Source of the DNA: Saprospiraceae bacterium
Lineage (GTDB): Bacteria; Bacteroidota; Bacteroidia; Chitinophagales; Saprospiraceae
DNA: 64,000 nt
Assembly: GCA_016715245.1 (NCBI GenBank)
Contig: JADKAS010000005.1
Coordinates: 135,793 to 199,792, forward strand
Direction: 5' to 3'
In this document: one piece after another, positions 30,769 to 41,067 of the stretch
Position numbering within the stretch: the stretch's first letter is position 1
How the letters are laid out: the number at the start of each line of letters is the position of its first letter
Made by a program: the position numbers and the translations under genes
Notes under the pieces: generated by a model
What the model was told of the DNA's origin: nothing
Seen by the model: only the letters and a program-made list of their open reading frames with translations
Databases searched by the model: none

Positions 30769-33700
30769 TTATTCTATTTTTATTAGTTTATATACCTTTT
30801 CAGTTGCATTATTTTTCACGATGGCGTTGTATAAACCTCCTGGGAGATATTCGAATTCTTTAAGGTATAATTCATTAGGACCTATGGAAACCGACAAATC
30901 ACTTTCAAAAACAATTTGACCCAATGCATTTATCAATATTACTTTAATGTTTTGATCCCTAACTGATTCATATTGCAAGTTGATTCCTGCTTTGAATGGA
31001 TTGGGATAAAATTTTACATACTCATCGTTCATAGCATATTTCGGGTTATCAAATATTATTTCCGGTTCAAAATTACCAAAAACACCTTGTTTAAGTTGTG
31101 GAATGCCTTCAATAGAAATGGTATCTCCAAAAATACATGAATCAACAGATAATGAATCAAAATTATTAAAATAGGAACTATCAATTTCAAAACCCGCAAA
31201 AACTATTTTTTCGATTGCATCGGTGGCAACATGTGTTAAAATCCTGTCTTCTTCACTTTCGATGACCTTATATTTGATAATGGTACCTGTCCAATCATAC
31301 CAAATAAAAATGGTTTTGGTCCAATCTTCTGAGACAATGGTATCACCTGCAATAACTATACTACCGTTCAGATCTCCTCCTACCATCCATTGATTTGAAT
31401 TCCATTTGGATATGGTTTTTATTTTGAAGGGTCTTGAAAGGCTTATTTCAAACGGTGGATACGCATTTGAAGCAAATCTGACAATTTCATATTGTCCGCT
31501 GACAATTTTTGTGGCATATTCGTCAGGACCAAAATTCCAAACTTTGGTATATGTTTGTCCTCTGTTTTCATTCGGAATTAAAAGAGGTAGGGGCGTAAGG
31601 TTGATTTTGTCAAAAACGTACATGTAATATTTCTGTTCACTAACCTTGTATCCTATCAGTGTCCAGATACCTTGTTTGTTTAACGGACCACAAGAAACAA
31701 ATACGATATCGTTGTACCATTGCGTAAAAGAATGTCCACTTGCGTCAATAGTCGTAATAAATGATCTGATAATACTATCAGTACCAAAATAATACACAGT
31801 TTTTGTGCTGTCATACCTTACGTGCTTAACCCAGTCCCAGTGGATTTCATGATGGGTGAATTCCTTTACAGAGCCGTGGAGTGTATCAAAAGAAATTTTA
31901 AAAGAATAAATACTATCAATTTCTTCTTTTCCAACAAATAGTCCAAAATTATGATAAGTTGAGTCATATACCAAGTCAATATTAACGTCCTTGCATGTAA
32001 TATTTTCCGAATCATCTTCCCCTACTAAGTTATTGATGGTATATTTCATTTCTAGTGTAGGACAACCTCCTGCGCCTTCTAATTCAAATATGTAATCTCC
32101 TGAAGGTTTGTCAATAAATGGGTTCGGTGCTATGTGTATTGAATTTAGACCTTCTATCAATGAAATATTTTCATTATGAATTGGATTTACTAAATCATCA
32201 GGTCCATAAATATACAGCCATCTGTTTTGAACAATAGGTGAATAACAATTAAATGTAATATCTTCGGTTTCCTGATTAAAATCTTCAGGCAAAATATTGA
32301 AGTTAACCGGACAAAAAGAATCATCAAGTGTTTTAACGCTATTTGGGCAATTACCACTATTTTTCAATTCAAATTTAAACATTTGACCTTCATAAGCCTC
32401 TGTATTAAAATGATATCTTATTAAGACGCCTTGTGAACTAACTGGGTGACTCTGAAGAATAGTATTATTTTCATCTGTTATAATAAAATTATGAGACCAA
32501 CTTCCCGGATCAATAATTATTTCAATTATTTTACCTATTTTAGTTACTTTTAATATTTGACCACATTCAAGAGTTTTTGGTGAATTGTATAAATTCCATT
32601 TTACCAATCTAAACCAATTGACATACATGTTTTCAACCAGATAACTCTCAGGAAACATATATTCCTTGCTAAAAATACAACCTCCATTATCCTGATCAAT
32701 CATGCCAAATGAAAAATATGCATATTCTTTTTCATCATCATCTCTAGCTACCCAAGCAGCGGTACTCAAAAATGCGTTTGGTGAAACGATTTCTTCATGA
32801 TTTTCGACAATTCCAGTTGGAAAAGCTTTGTGCCTTATCAATTTGCCCCCTATACATGGTTCACCATTATTGTTTGGTATGTAATGGAATTTTTTAAAAA
32901 GTTTATCATAATCATTTAAACTATGTTCATTACAAAAAAAGGACTCTTTATATAAATTTCTAACAGGAGGTATTACATCAGTGTTACAATCCTTACACGG
33001 TAAATTTGCGACACCTAATCTACCAAAAGAAGGTAAATTTTTATGCCTAATTCCCACTACATCTTTTTTGTCACCCAATCTGAAATCAACAGTTCTGGAA
33101 CAACCGTCATTTCTACGAATTGTAATTGTTTTTATTCCACCATCAAAATCACTTTCACGCAAATGATACCATTTATTTTTTACTCTCGTACTATTACTAC
33201 TACAATTCCTGTATACTCTTGAGGTTTCATTACCATCGGGCCATGTTATTGTATAATCCTGACAAGCAGCTAAAGCATCATTTTTTATTCTAATTTTACT
33301 TTTATATTTAAACACGCCTGTTTCAAACTCACATGCTTTATAAAGTTCTAAATCAAATTTACCGGGATTATCACGAATTGATATTATATCATAAATTTTC
33401 ATTATAGGTGAACATGATGCACAGGTGTACAATTCTGAACTTGCAGAATTATTACACTCATCAACAGCATGCACATAATACGGAGTCATGGATACTGGAA
33501 CATTATAAAAGAAGGCATAACCTCTTTCGTTGGTTAATTCAGTGATTGTATAGGTTCCTGTAAATAAACCATTACTTAATGTAACAGTAATAGGTAATTT
33601 ATAGTTTGCAACATCATTAAGGACGCTACCAATTAATATTTTAATGTCCTTGGGACATCCCGTAGAGCAGTTAGAATAATTACCTGAAGACCCAGGTGAA

Positions 33701-36700
33701 CAATTCATTAATGTTTGACCAATTGTCAATTCCCTTCCACAAATATCAGAAATTAACGTAAACCGCTTTTCATTGCTACAACCAGTAAGTGGGTCAAATA
33801 CTACAACTTTGTAATACCCTGACGACAATCCTATTAGGTCTTTCTCATTCGAATAAAAATTATTATTTTTAGTCCAGGTATATTCAAAATCCTGCGAACC
33901 ACCATAAACATTCAATAATATGGATCCGTTACTTGGTGGAGGGCTTGAGTTTTGGCCTGTTGGATGAGTTATGGCTCCATTAATTTCCATAACCGGATAT
34001 TGCAATCCCGTTAATGTCCAGATTAAACAACCATTCGGGTCTTCAAAAGTTAAAAAATATAATCCTCCGTTTATATTATTAAACGTTACAGAGTTTTCCA
34101 TTACTGTCTGACTTTGTATTCCTATACCAACAGTCAAAGGTCTTAAACCGCCTTCAAAATCAACCGTTATTGAGCCATTGACTTCATCTGGTGTACAACC
34201 AACATTTTCCTGGGTTTGTTGATTTGTTATTTGAAGTGGTTTTGGAATATTAAACTGTAAACTTCCTGTGGCACAAGAAAAATTTGTTGTCGAAATTTCA
34301 TAATCACCATCAGATAAATTTTCAAGAGCTGCACCATTATATCCAGCAAATATTTGTTTAAAAGTTTTTACACCATTTTCAATTTTGTATAAAAACATTA
34401 TGAAATTTTGTTGTAAAGAAAAATTATTCAACCTGATTTTATACAGTTTTGTGATACAATCCATAGATATTTCTCCTGTAAAAGTAATATTTTCTGTTCC
34501 CGGAACTACAAATACATTTGATGCAGAACACCCATTCGCATCAGTTACTGTGACACCATAAAAACCAGTTCGTAAATTTTCACGTGACATTCCTGTAATA
34601 TTATCCCCCCAAATTGCAGTGAATGGTTCAACCCCTCCGGTAGTTGAAAGGTTGATTGATCCATTTGGAGTATTCAGGTTGCAATTAGAATTTGGTGATA
34701 CTGTAGCCGTAACATCAAAATTTCTTTCTGTTACTTCAAAACACCGTTGAACAGAGCAGTTATTAAGGGAACCATCTATCGAAATTGTCACGCAATTTTG
34801 ACCAGGTGACAAATTATAAACTGATGAATAATCAAATCCAGATAATCCGTGTGACCATTGATAAAAAAATTGAGAAGATTCCTGTTCATCCAACGTCACA
34901 TTAAGATTTATCTCACCATTGTTTTGTCCACATTCAGAAGGTATATTGTCTTCATAAACATTTACAACATCTGCAATATCTTCAATAGAAAATAATAAAC
35001 TCTTCTTACATCCATTGGTTGTTGTTACTGTGACACTATGGTTCCCTGTTGGCAATTCTGCCCAAACAAAATTCCAGTTCGGGTGATGACTCCAGGAATA
35101 ATTATAATTTTGCCCTATTGGATCCACTGCTAAGGTTATTCTCCCATTTTGAGGTCCTAGGTTACTACAACCAGGGTAAATTGTTGGTGTAATTATAATA
35201 GAATTGTCTTCAAAATCACTTGCTTCGACAAAAACACACCCTTCCCTGGTGCAACAATCATCACCAAATTCTCCATATAGTTTAAAACAAAACCTTTCAG
35301 GTTCACTTACTTCTATGGTTGGATCGTTTGCAAAAGCCAATATTTCATCTCCATTTTCATCATACCACTTTAATTCAATCCTGTTGTCATAATTTTTAAG
35401 ATCAATGCGCACTTGAGTACAATTGTAAAGAGATTTTTCTTCTTCTACGGTTTTAATTAAATCACATATTTCCTCACTTGCTGACCTTTGACACCCACTC
35501 ATTTTGACCTTAAATCTATCCTTTCCGATTTTAGAAGGATAATTATTCCAAGCCAATTTTGTTCTTTGATTAGTTTTTCTTGTTGGAATTTTGATTTGAA
35601 ATTCAGGTAAGTTGAATTCTGCTATAATTCTGGTCATATCAGCAACATTGACAAGCTGATTGTTGGCCTGATCATTTCCTGTAATTTCCAATTCTAATTC
35701 ATCTTGTTGGGTAATAAATAAAGTTTGTGATAAATCTGCCCTCCATATCATTTTTGAGTTTCCAACCTGGGTCATAATAGTTGAATTGCTAGGAAATTCT
35801 TGGTCTTTTTTCTTTATTTTATATCTCAACTGCTGAACAGGTTCTGAGGTATTGATTTCTATGAAGTACTTACTGGTAGGAGAAGGCAGACCTATTTTGT
35901 AATAATGCTCTGCATTCGACACATAGCCATCATCATTTTTATCAACAACACCCTCATCTTGTTTTCTTTCTATTTCGTAAAAAACGGTTGAGGTGCCCGG
36001 GTCTGAGCCAATTTTAAACTTGAAATCGGTGATAAAAGGTAGGAAGTTGTCGATATATATTGGTTGTGCATTACTATAAGTAATTCCATTAGAAGATGTT
36101 GTTGTTTTTACCCTGAAGTCATATAATCCATCATTGTACCTAGTATTCGACGGAATATCAGAATACAATGTAGGGTCACTATTTCCAGTCATATCATTTT
36201 TATGAATTCTTGAATAATAGTCAGTGAAATAATAATCGTCCCAGGGATTTCGGGCATTAGGACCTTCAGTTGCACCATTATAAGCATTTGAGTTAATGCC
36301 TGTTTTGCGCCAATCAGATTTGTTGACCGGATTTGAATGATTGACCATGGGTTCTCCAAGTCGTCCTCCTTCTGAAATAATGGCTTCTATTTTATCGCCT
36401 TTTATACGCTCCCAATCACTAATATATGATTTTTTAATCTGAAGTTCAACCTTGTCCATATCCATTAAATGACTATACCTGTAAGTATTATCAGCTTCAC
36501 CAATCATATAGGTGCGGGCCTTTATTTTGGTGGGATTTGTACCGGGATACTTCATCAATACGCCAACAGCTTCATTACTACCTTCACTTATTGCTGTGAT
36601 TCTGTAATCGGGTCGGTCTATATTGAGAAATTGGGCAGGGTCGCCATTTGGAGATGTCGGTAAGCTACCTGGTGAATTAGTATTGAAGGGCAAGGTGTTG

Positions 36701-37356
36701 AGGTGAAGATGAGGAACAAACCTAAAACTTGGATTTCCGCCACTTTTGCCAAGAGGAATAAATATGTCTGTGGTATTTACCAGATTGGTGGTTGTATAAT
36801 TAGTCCCGTTTACCATAAGTGTAGCTCCGCTTATTTGCCCGTATGTATGTCTGACAGGATTGCCCTGAGCATCTGTAAAATTTAGGTGCAATCCCCATTT
36901 TAAAAAATTATTGTCTTCGCATCTTTTTAGGACAATTCTACTTCCAAACTCGTCATAAAATTGTTTATGCCAATCAAATACATGACCAAACAAAAGTGTA
37001 TGGCTCCCGTTTCCTTCGTCATCATTAATATTTACTAACCCATATTTATATTCATCTGCTCCAAGAGTCAGCCTGTCAAAATCAGCGATGATGCCTGCCT
37101 GGGGGCTAATGATTAAATCCCACACGTCGGCATGGCCGTCATTTTGAGCTGAATTAAAATCGATACCACCATGCCAATACGTCTGCCCTAAATTTCTGGG
37201 TCCGAAATCATCAGCTACTGCATTTGTAGGCATGACCTGCGCATTTTGCAAAATATAACTTGTTTTTGAAAATTTTCTAACTGTAGGGGATTGGGCCATC
37301 ATCTGTATTGTAAAAATCAGACATAGCAATGCTATATGAAATTTTATATTTTTCAT
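30769..37356 (-). CDS. Giant secreted M23 (LytM-like) peptidase-domain protein with SprB-like repeats and type A T9SS sorting domain
   Basis: 2195 residues, intact over 6.6 kb. Signal peptide to about Ala21. Residues ~45-225 look like an M23 metallopeptidase fold: DDFGPR, then HxxxD as HGGID (His62-Asp66), SPQAGIIADF, LFGH (His125) and HxH as HLH (216-218), so the zinc ligands of lysostaphin-type enzymes are all present. Residues ~735-1190 hold SprB-like repeats (NGSINLSTTGGVEPFTAIW; SGYYKVVVFDPLTGCS). Further cysteine-rich beta domains follow. The last ~80 residues (FYPNPFKAGINLQY, ALGQIVFES, LPGGLYNAIV) are a type A sorting domain. It is probably exported by T9SS and attached to the surface. 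Whether it cuts peptidoglycan or a protein is unknown. A lipoprotein gene lies 28 bp upstream. Confidence 0.85.
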   Translation of the reverse strand: MKNIKFHIALLCLIFTIQMMAQSPTVRKFSKTSYILQNAQVMPTNAVADDFGPRNLGQTYWHGGIDFNSAQNDGHADVWDLIISPQAGIIADFDRLTLGADEYKYGLVNINDDEGNGSHTLLFGHVFDWHKQFYDEFGSRIVLKRCEDNNFLKWGLHLNFTDAQGNPVRHTYGQISGATLMVNGTNYTTTNLVNTTDIFIPLGKSGGNPSFRFVPHLHLNTLPFNTNSPGSLPTSPNGDPAQFLNIDRPDYRITAISEGSNEAVGVLMKYPGTNPTKIKARTYMIGEADNTYRYSHLMDMDKVELQIKKSYISDWERIKGDKIEAIISEGGRLGEPMVNHSNPVNKSDWRKTGINSNAYNGATEGPNARNPWDDYYFTDYYSRIHKNDMTGNSDPTLYSDIPSNTRYNDGLYDFRVKTTTSSNGITYSNAQPIYIDNFLPFITDFKFKIGSDPGTSTVFYEIERKQDEGVVDKNDDGYVSNAEHYYKIGLPSPTSKYFIEINTSEPVQQLRYKIKKKDQEFPSNSTIMTQVGNSKMIWRADLSQTLFITQQDELELEITGNDQANNQLVNVADMTRIIAEFNLPEFQIKIPTRKTNQRTKLAWNNYPSKIGKDRFKVKMSGCQRSASEEICDLIKTVEEEKSLYNCTQVRIDLKNYDNRIELKWYDENGDEILAFANDPTIEVSEPERFCFKLYGEFGDDCCTREGCVFVEASDFEDNSIIITPTIYPGCSNLGPQNGRITLAVDPIGQNYNYSWSHHPNWNFVWAELPTGNHSVTVTTTNGCKKSLLFSIEDIADVVNVYEDNIPSECGQNNGEINLNVTLDEQESSQFFYQWSHGLSGFDYSSVYNLSPGQNCVTISIDGSLNNCSVQRCFEVTERNFDVTATVSPNSNCNLNTPNGSINLSTTGGVEPFTAIWGDNITGMSRENLRTGFYGVTVTDANGCSASNVFVVPGTENITFTGEISMDCITKLYKIRLNNFSLQQNFIMFLYKIENGVKTFKQIFAGYNGAALENLSDGDYEISTTNFSCATGSLQFNIPKPLQITNQQTQENVGCTPDEVNGSITVDFEGGLRPLTVGIGIQSQTVMENSVTFNNINGGLYFLTFEDPNGCLIWTLTGLQYPVMEINGAITHPTGQNSSPPPSNGSILLNVYGGSQDFEYTWTKNNNFYSNEKDLIGLSSGYYKVVVFDPLTGCSNEKRFTLISDICGRELTIGQTLMNCSPGSSGNYSNCSTGCPKDIKILIGSVLNDVANYKLPITVTLSNGLFTGTYTITELTNERGYAFFYNVPVSMTPYYVHAVDECNNSASSELYTCASCSPIMKIYDIISIRDNPGKFDLELYKACEFETGVFKYKSKIRIKNDALAACQDYTITWPDGNETSRVYRNCSSNSTRVKNKWYHLRESDFDGGIKTITIRRNDGCSRTVDFRLGDKKDVVGIRHKNLPSFGRLGVANLPCKDCNTDVIPPVRNLYKESFFCNEHSLNDYDKLFKKFHYIPNNNGEPCIGGKLIRHKAFPTGIVENHEEIVSPNAFLSTAAWVARDDDEKEYAYFSFGMIDQDNGGCIFSKEYMFPESYLVENMYVNWFRLVKWNLYNSPKTLECGQILKVTKIGKIIEIIIDPGSWSHNFIITDENNTILQSHPVSSQGVLIRYHFNTEAYEGQMFKFELKNSGNCPNSVKTLDDSFCPVNFNILPEDFNQETEDITFNCYSPIVQNRWLYIYGPDDLVNPIHNENISLIEGLNSIHIAPNPFIDKPSGDYIFELEGAGGCPTLEMKYTINNLVGEDDSENITCKDVNIDLVYDSTYHNFGLFVGKEEIDSIYSFKISFDTLHGSVKEFTHHEIHWDWVKHVRYDSTKTVYYFGTDSIIRSFITTIDASGHSFTQWYNDIVFVSCGPLNKQGIWTLIGYKVSEQKYYMYVFDKINLTPLPLLIPNENRGQTYTKVWNFGPDEYATKIVSGQYEIVRFASNAYPPFEISLSRPFKIKTISKWNSNQWMVGGDLNGSIVIAGDTIVSEDWTKTIFIWYDWTGTIIKYKVIESEEDRILTHVATDAIEKIVFAGFEIDSSYFNNFDSLSVDSCIFGDTISIEGIPQLKQGVFGNFEPEIIFDNPKYAMNDEYVKFYPNPFKAGINLQYESVRDQNIKVILINALGQIVFESDLSVSIGPNELYLKEFEYLPGGLYNAIVKNNATEKVYKLIKIE

Positions 37357-37384
37357 TTTTATATTTTAAAAAAGTTTTATAATT

Positions 37385-38605
37385 TTATTCTTCTCCTATT
37401 TTTATTTGTTCAAAGTTGAATTTTCGAATGTAATACATCCAAGATTTATTTCCTGTTGATTTCCATTCTTTATCTAACATTTTCCATTCTTCATGTGTCC
37501 ATAATTTCTTATAGATGGATTCATCGTGCTCATCAAAAAATACAAAATAGTCATAAACTCCATCATTAATTTGTGGTGTTGAATATCCAACTATTGGCAT
37601 ATTTTGTTGCATACACAATCTATTAAAAGCTAATATCCCGTCATCCGTAAATTCGGAAAAAACAACCTTTTGATCTTTAAGCCTCATCAAGGCCCAGCCG
37701 GATCGGTCTATAGTACCAAATGGATTATTAGCATTAGCCAGTCCCATGCCACCAAAGATGTACATCATATATCTACCGTCATTGCTCACCACTGCCTGGT
37801 CCACTGAAGGCAGGTCTTTCAACTCATATTTGAAATTGCCAGACAAGTCATAAATATGTAAGGTATGTTTGACTCCAACCACGTTGCTGCTGTATCCTTC
37901 CATACCAAAGTTTTTGATATTTTTGATGGATCGAAGCTCGTAATTGACCACCACGTGATAACCTTCTGCATACACTCGTGTAAACAAGCTATATTCATCC
38001 GCCTGTATCGGACTTTTTTGTTCAGAATACGGGATGGTACCCATGCCCTCATGATCAAAATGCCAAAAAGTAAGCTTTGCATTTTGAATATTCTGGTAAG
38101 GCCGGTTTTTCCATATATCAACCACTTTAATGGTCTGGAACATGGTATCCGTAAATTCAATTTTGTCGGGTTGGTCCACGTAAAAGAAAGATTTACTCAC
38201 CTCGGCTGGAAATCTCCTGTATAAAAATACCGTCGGAGACAACTGGCAAATTTTGTTTTTCCGTTCGAACCTGACATCTTTTACATCCTCTTCCCATATT
38301 GTTGTCCACGCTTCTCCCCCCGGATGAGCAGGATCAACCTCCAATGTGATTTGTTTTCCCAGGAATTCACGGGATATTTTTACCATGGGTTTCTGGTACG
38401 TTTCCTGTGGTGAAGCAGTCGGTGAAATCTGTCCATTTTGGTTAGGTGCTGTTTGTGACGGCACCATTCCGGTATCTAAAGTATTTGCTGATAAGGCTTT
38501 GTCCCCGGTTACAACCCTCCCGCTCCTGCATCCATTGCAAGATATCAACAGTATCATCACAAAGGCAGAACCGGTGATTAGATTTGTAAGATTTTTTGTT
38601 TTCAT
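37385..38605 (-). CDS. Lipoprotein of unknown function upstream of the giant M23 gene
   Basis: 406 residues. Lipoprotein signal (MILLISCNG; the Cys is near residue 23). After a Pro/Gln-rich linker (SQTAPNQNGQISPTASPQET) comes a soluble domain with beta-rich stretches (KICQLSPTVFLYRRFPAEV; NVVGVKHTLHIYDLSGNFKY; SNDGRYMMYIFGGMG), somewhat like a partial propeller. No family recognised. It is followed 28 bp later by the M23/SprB-repeat gene, so the two are probably one transcript and may work together at the surface. The IS3 element starts 71 bp beyond its 5' end and may have displaced its promoter. Confidence 0.75.
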   Translation of the reverse strand: MKTKNLTNLITGSAFVMILLISCNGCRSGRVVTGDKALSANTLDTGMVPSQTAPNQNGQISPTASPQETYQKPMVKISREFLGKQITLEVDPAHPGGEAWTTIWEEDVKDVRFERKNKICQLSPTVFLYRRFPAEVSKSFFYVDQPDKIEFTDTMFQTIKVVDIWKNRPYQNIQNAKLTFWHFDHEGMGTIPYSEQKSPIQADEYSLFTRVYAEGYHVVVNYELRSIKNIKNFGMEGYSSNVVGVKHTLHIYDLSGNFKYELKDLPSVDQAVVSNDGRYMMYIFGGMGLANANNPFGTIDRSGWALMRLKDQKVVFSEFTDDGILAFNRLCMQQNMPIVGYSTPQINDGVYDYFVFFDEHDESIYKKLWTHEEWKMLDKEWKSTGNKSWMYYIRKFNFEQIKIGEE

Positions 38606-38730
38606 ATTTATGTTTTAAAATGTAACAGGATTACTAATACTTTGTCTTCTGATTTTTTTATGAACCTCAACTAAATTGTAGACTTGCGTAAAAATAGGAC
38701 AATTTAAAAATTAACAATTAAATTAGCCTC

Positions 38731-38997
38731 ATGAAAAGTAGTAAGTTTACAGAGAGCCAAATTATAAAGGCACTCAAAGAGAATGAAAATGGAAAAACGG
38801 CCGAACAAATCAGCCGGGAGTTGGGTATTAACAAAGCCACCTTTTACAATTGGCGCAAGCAGTATGGAGGCATGGAAGTGTCACAACTCAAAGAGCTTAA
38901 GGAGCTTCGCGAAGAGAATGCCAAGTTAAAACGTATGTACGCTGACCAAGCACTGATGCTGGAAATGGCCAAGGATGTCATTTCAAAAAAGTGGTAA
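38731..38997 (+). CDS. IS3 family transposase OrfA
   Basis: 88 residues: N-terminal helix-turn-helix (KFTESQIIKALKENENGKTA, then ISRELGINKATFYNWRKQYGG) and a C-terminal leucine-zipper-like helix (ELKELREENAKLKRMYADQA). OrfA binds the element ends. It is intact and overlaps orfB by 7 bp in another frame, the usual arrangement for programmed frameshifting into OrfAB. Confidence 0.92.
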   Translation: MKSSKFTESQIIKALKENENGKTAEQISRELGINKATFYNWRKQYGGMEVSQLKELKELREENAKLKRMYADQALMLEMAKDVISKKW

Positions 38998-39795
38998 AGC
39001 CTTCCGCCAAAAGAATGATCGTAACCTACCTTGTGAAAAAATATAAAGCCAGCGTGGAGCAGAGCGTATCTATCGTGAACATGAGCAGATCCAGTTGGTA
39101 TTACAAGAGTAGATTAAATGATAGTGAAATAGTAACAAAGTTGGAAGAGATGGTTGAAAACTATCCCAACCGAGGTTTTGAAAATTACTATCACAGGATC
39201 AGGCGAGAAGGCATAAAATGGGCATGGTGCCGAATATTGCGAGTGTATCGGGAGATGGGGCTGGTCCGCAGAACGAAGAAACGTTTTTATCTTCCCTGAC
39301 GCACAAAGAAAGCCCTTAAACAAGTGAAACGCCATAATGAAACATGGAGTTGGACTTCATGAGTGATGCAGATGGCCGGACATTCAGAATACTCAACGAG
39401 TGGATGGATTACAACAGGGAATGCCTGTTAAGTCAAGGTAGTATAAGTTTCCCGCCAAAAGAGTCATCAACTACCGGAACAATTGAAAGAAGAAGTAGGT
39501 CTTCCAATTACATTCGTACAGATAACGGACCTGAATTCACGTCCAATGATTACAAGGATTGGTGTAAAATAAATAATGTCACCCCTGTTTATGCTGAACC
39601 GGGCAAGCCTACCAAAACGGATACATTGAGAGATTAAACCGCACGTTTCGAGAAGATGTACTTGATGCTTTTATGTTTACCAGTATTCACCAGTTCAACA
39701 TTATCTCTGAAAAGTGGCAGGATGATTATAATGATTATCACCCACATCAATCGTTAAAATACAAGAGTCCGAGAGAATTTGCAGAGAGTTTTTAA
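38991..39795 (+). pseudogene. IS3 family transposase OrfB (rve/DDE integrase), frameshifted
   Basis: Pieces in three frames make one OrfB: 38991-39299 (KASVEQSVSIVNMSRSSWYY, NRGFENYYHRIRREG), 39300-39360 (KKALKQVKRHNETWS), 39344-39637 (LDFMSDADGRTFRILNEWMD; RTDNGPEFTSNDYKDWC) and from about 39635 (RLNRTFREDVLDA, then SLKYKSPREFAESF). The three acidic DDE positions are recognisable in the pieces. At least three single-base lesions separate them, so transposition would need help in trans. Confidence 0.88.
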
Positions 39796-39904
39796 CAGTT
39801 TCAACAATGAAAATCTAAAAGTGATTTTTCATCATTGAAATGTGAAAAACATCAATATCTTTGATTTTCAAATTATGACCTGTCCAAAGTTACGTAAGCT
39901 TACA

Positions 39905-40330
39905 AAATCTTTTGATTAATTTTTAAAATGTGTAAAAATTTAAAAATTAATTTGAATTCAAGTAAAATTAGAATAAAACCTAGGTTCTTTTAATGAAAGT
40001 TTCTTTTACATACTTCCCTTACCCATATTCAATTTTAACAGCGGAAACTTTTCTCCGAAGGACAAACTTCAAATATCAAACCATATACATTTTTTATAAT
40101 GTGTTTATAGTTGGTATATAATAGAATATTTAAATTCCGTTCTTACGTAAGAAAATTTTGAAGCTAAATCCCATTTTTTAAAATTATAGTGAGGTTATAA
40201 TTTTTATTTTTGATTGCAGAAATCTAATTCTACCCTTATTTTGAATCCTTCTGGGATTACAATAGTCAAAAAAAGTAAATTGTATCTTTATTAAAAGCAA
40301 AAAATGACAATTTGTTAAGAAGCAGATTTG
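39905..40330. other. Gene-free AT-rich spacer
   Basis: About 425 bp between the IS and the next gene with no open frame of note. The only structure seen is a perfect 14-bp palindrome, TTCTTACGTAAGAA, at 40140-40153. No terminator or clear promoter was found. Confidence 0.6.
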
Positions 40331-40990
40331 TTACTTTTTCTTTTTAAAATCACCTCTTCTCCAGGCATCAACAAATTTTTTCCATGCTAGTGGACTGAAT
40401 ATATTCTGGGGTTTAATTTGTCCGGTATAAACGTATTCTGTAGCCTGTTGACGCAAAACAATACTCCCCGCTTCTTTTCCATCAGGATGAGTAGAATGAC
40501 GCATTTCTTTCATAGCGTCTTCCGCCAGATTTTCCTGTGCTTTTTCCCTTATTTCATTGCTTATATCGAGAGCAAAAAATTCCTGTTTAAAATGTTCTTT
40601 GCTGGGCCATGGATAAATAAAAACTTCTGGCAATAAGTAGTCATCTGATGACATAATTTGTAACCATTTGTAGTGATTGGAAGATAAAGTATCTGGTACA
40701 ACTATTTCAACCGATTTATATCCTATTCTGGAAAATACAACAGTCTCTCCCGCAAGGGCAATAAAAGCAAAATACCCATCCAAATCGGAATATGCTCCTC
40801 TACTACTTCCTTTAACTGCAACTGTTGTATATGGCAGAGGAACAGGTCCTCCATCTTCTCCTTCCGTAAAGACCATACCTGAAAACTCGACAATGGTGCG
40901 ACTCTCTTTTTGAGCATCAACACGGATTATTAAAAGAAAGAATACAATAAAAATAATCGGAATTCTCATTAAAAAAATTAGGTTAGACAA
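40331..40990 (-). CDS. Secreted carboxypeptidase-regulatory-like domain protein
   Basis: 219 residues with an N-terminal signal/transmembrane segment; the start is either the ATG at 40990 or the internal ATG 21 nt later (MRIPIIFIVFFLLIIRVDA). Residues ~30-105 form a carboxypeptidase-D regulatory-like beta sandwich (VPLPYTTVAVKGSSRGAYSD, LDGYFAFIALAGETVVFSRI, GYKSVEIVV), the module at the N-terminus of many TonB-dependent receptors but here free-standing. The C-terminal half is helical and ends in a basic KKKK. Role unknown. It is 77 bp downstream of the aldehyde dehydrogenase gene on the same strand. Confidence 0.75.
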   Translation of the reverse strand: MSNLIFLMRIPIIFIVFFLLIIRVDAQKESRTIVEFSGMVFTEGEDGGPVPLPYTTVAVKGSSRGAYSDLDGYFAFIALAGETVVFSRIGYKSVEIVVPDTLSSNHYKWLQIMSSDDYLLPEVFIYPWPSKEHFKQEFFALDISNEIREKAQENLAEDAMKEMRHSTHPDGKEAGSIVLRQQATEYVYTGQIKPQNIFSPLAWKKFVDAWRRGDFKKKK

Positions 40991-41067
40991 TTAAATAACC
41001 TTAGTAACAACGAAGTTTTACCTTGGTTGCTTATATTTCTCAATTTTAACAGGGATTTAAGATTTAT

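Larger units (their letters stand above)
38677..39904 (+). mobile_element. IS3 family insertion sequence (IS407-like), decayed
   Basis: About 1228 bp. The left end begins TGTAGACTTGCGTAAA and the right end finishes TTACGTAAGCTTACA, imperfect inverted repeats (TACGcAAGtcTACA against TACGtAAGctTACA). Both sides are flanked by AAAT (38673-38676 and 39905-39908), a 4-bp target duplication as in the IS407 group. It carries an intact orfA and a broken orfB. A ~109-bp remnant of the same left end lies at 55750-55858 in the opposite orientation. The duplication is still exact, so insertion may not be very old, but the transposase is not functional as sequenced. Confidence 0.85.

Noticed and set aside
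40140..40153. TTCTTACGTAAGAA palindrome as an operator
   Set aside because: A single site about 850 bp from the nearest possible promoter of a downstream minus-strand gene and not repeated; noted in the spacer entry only.
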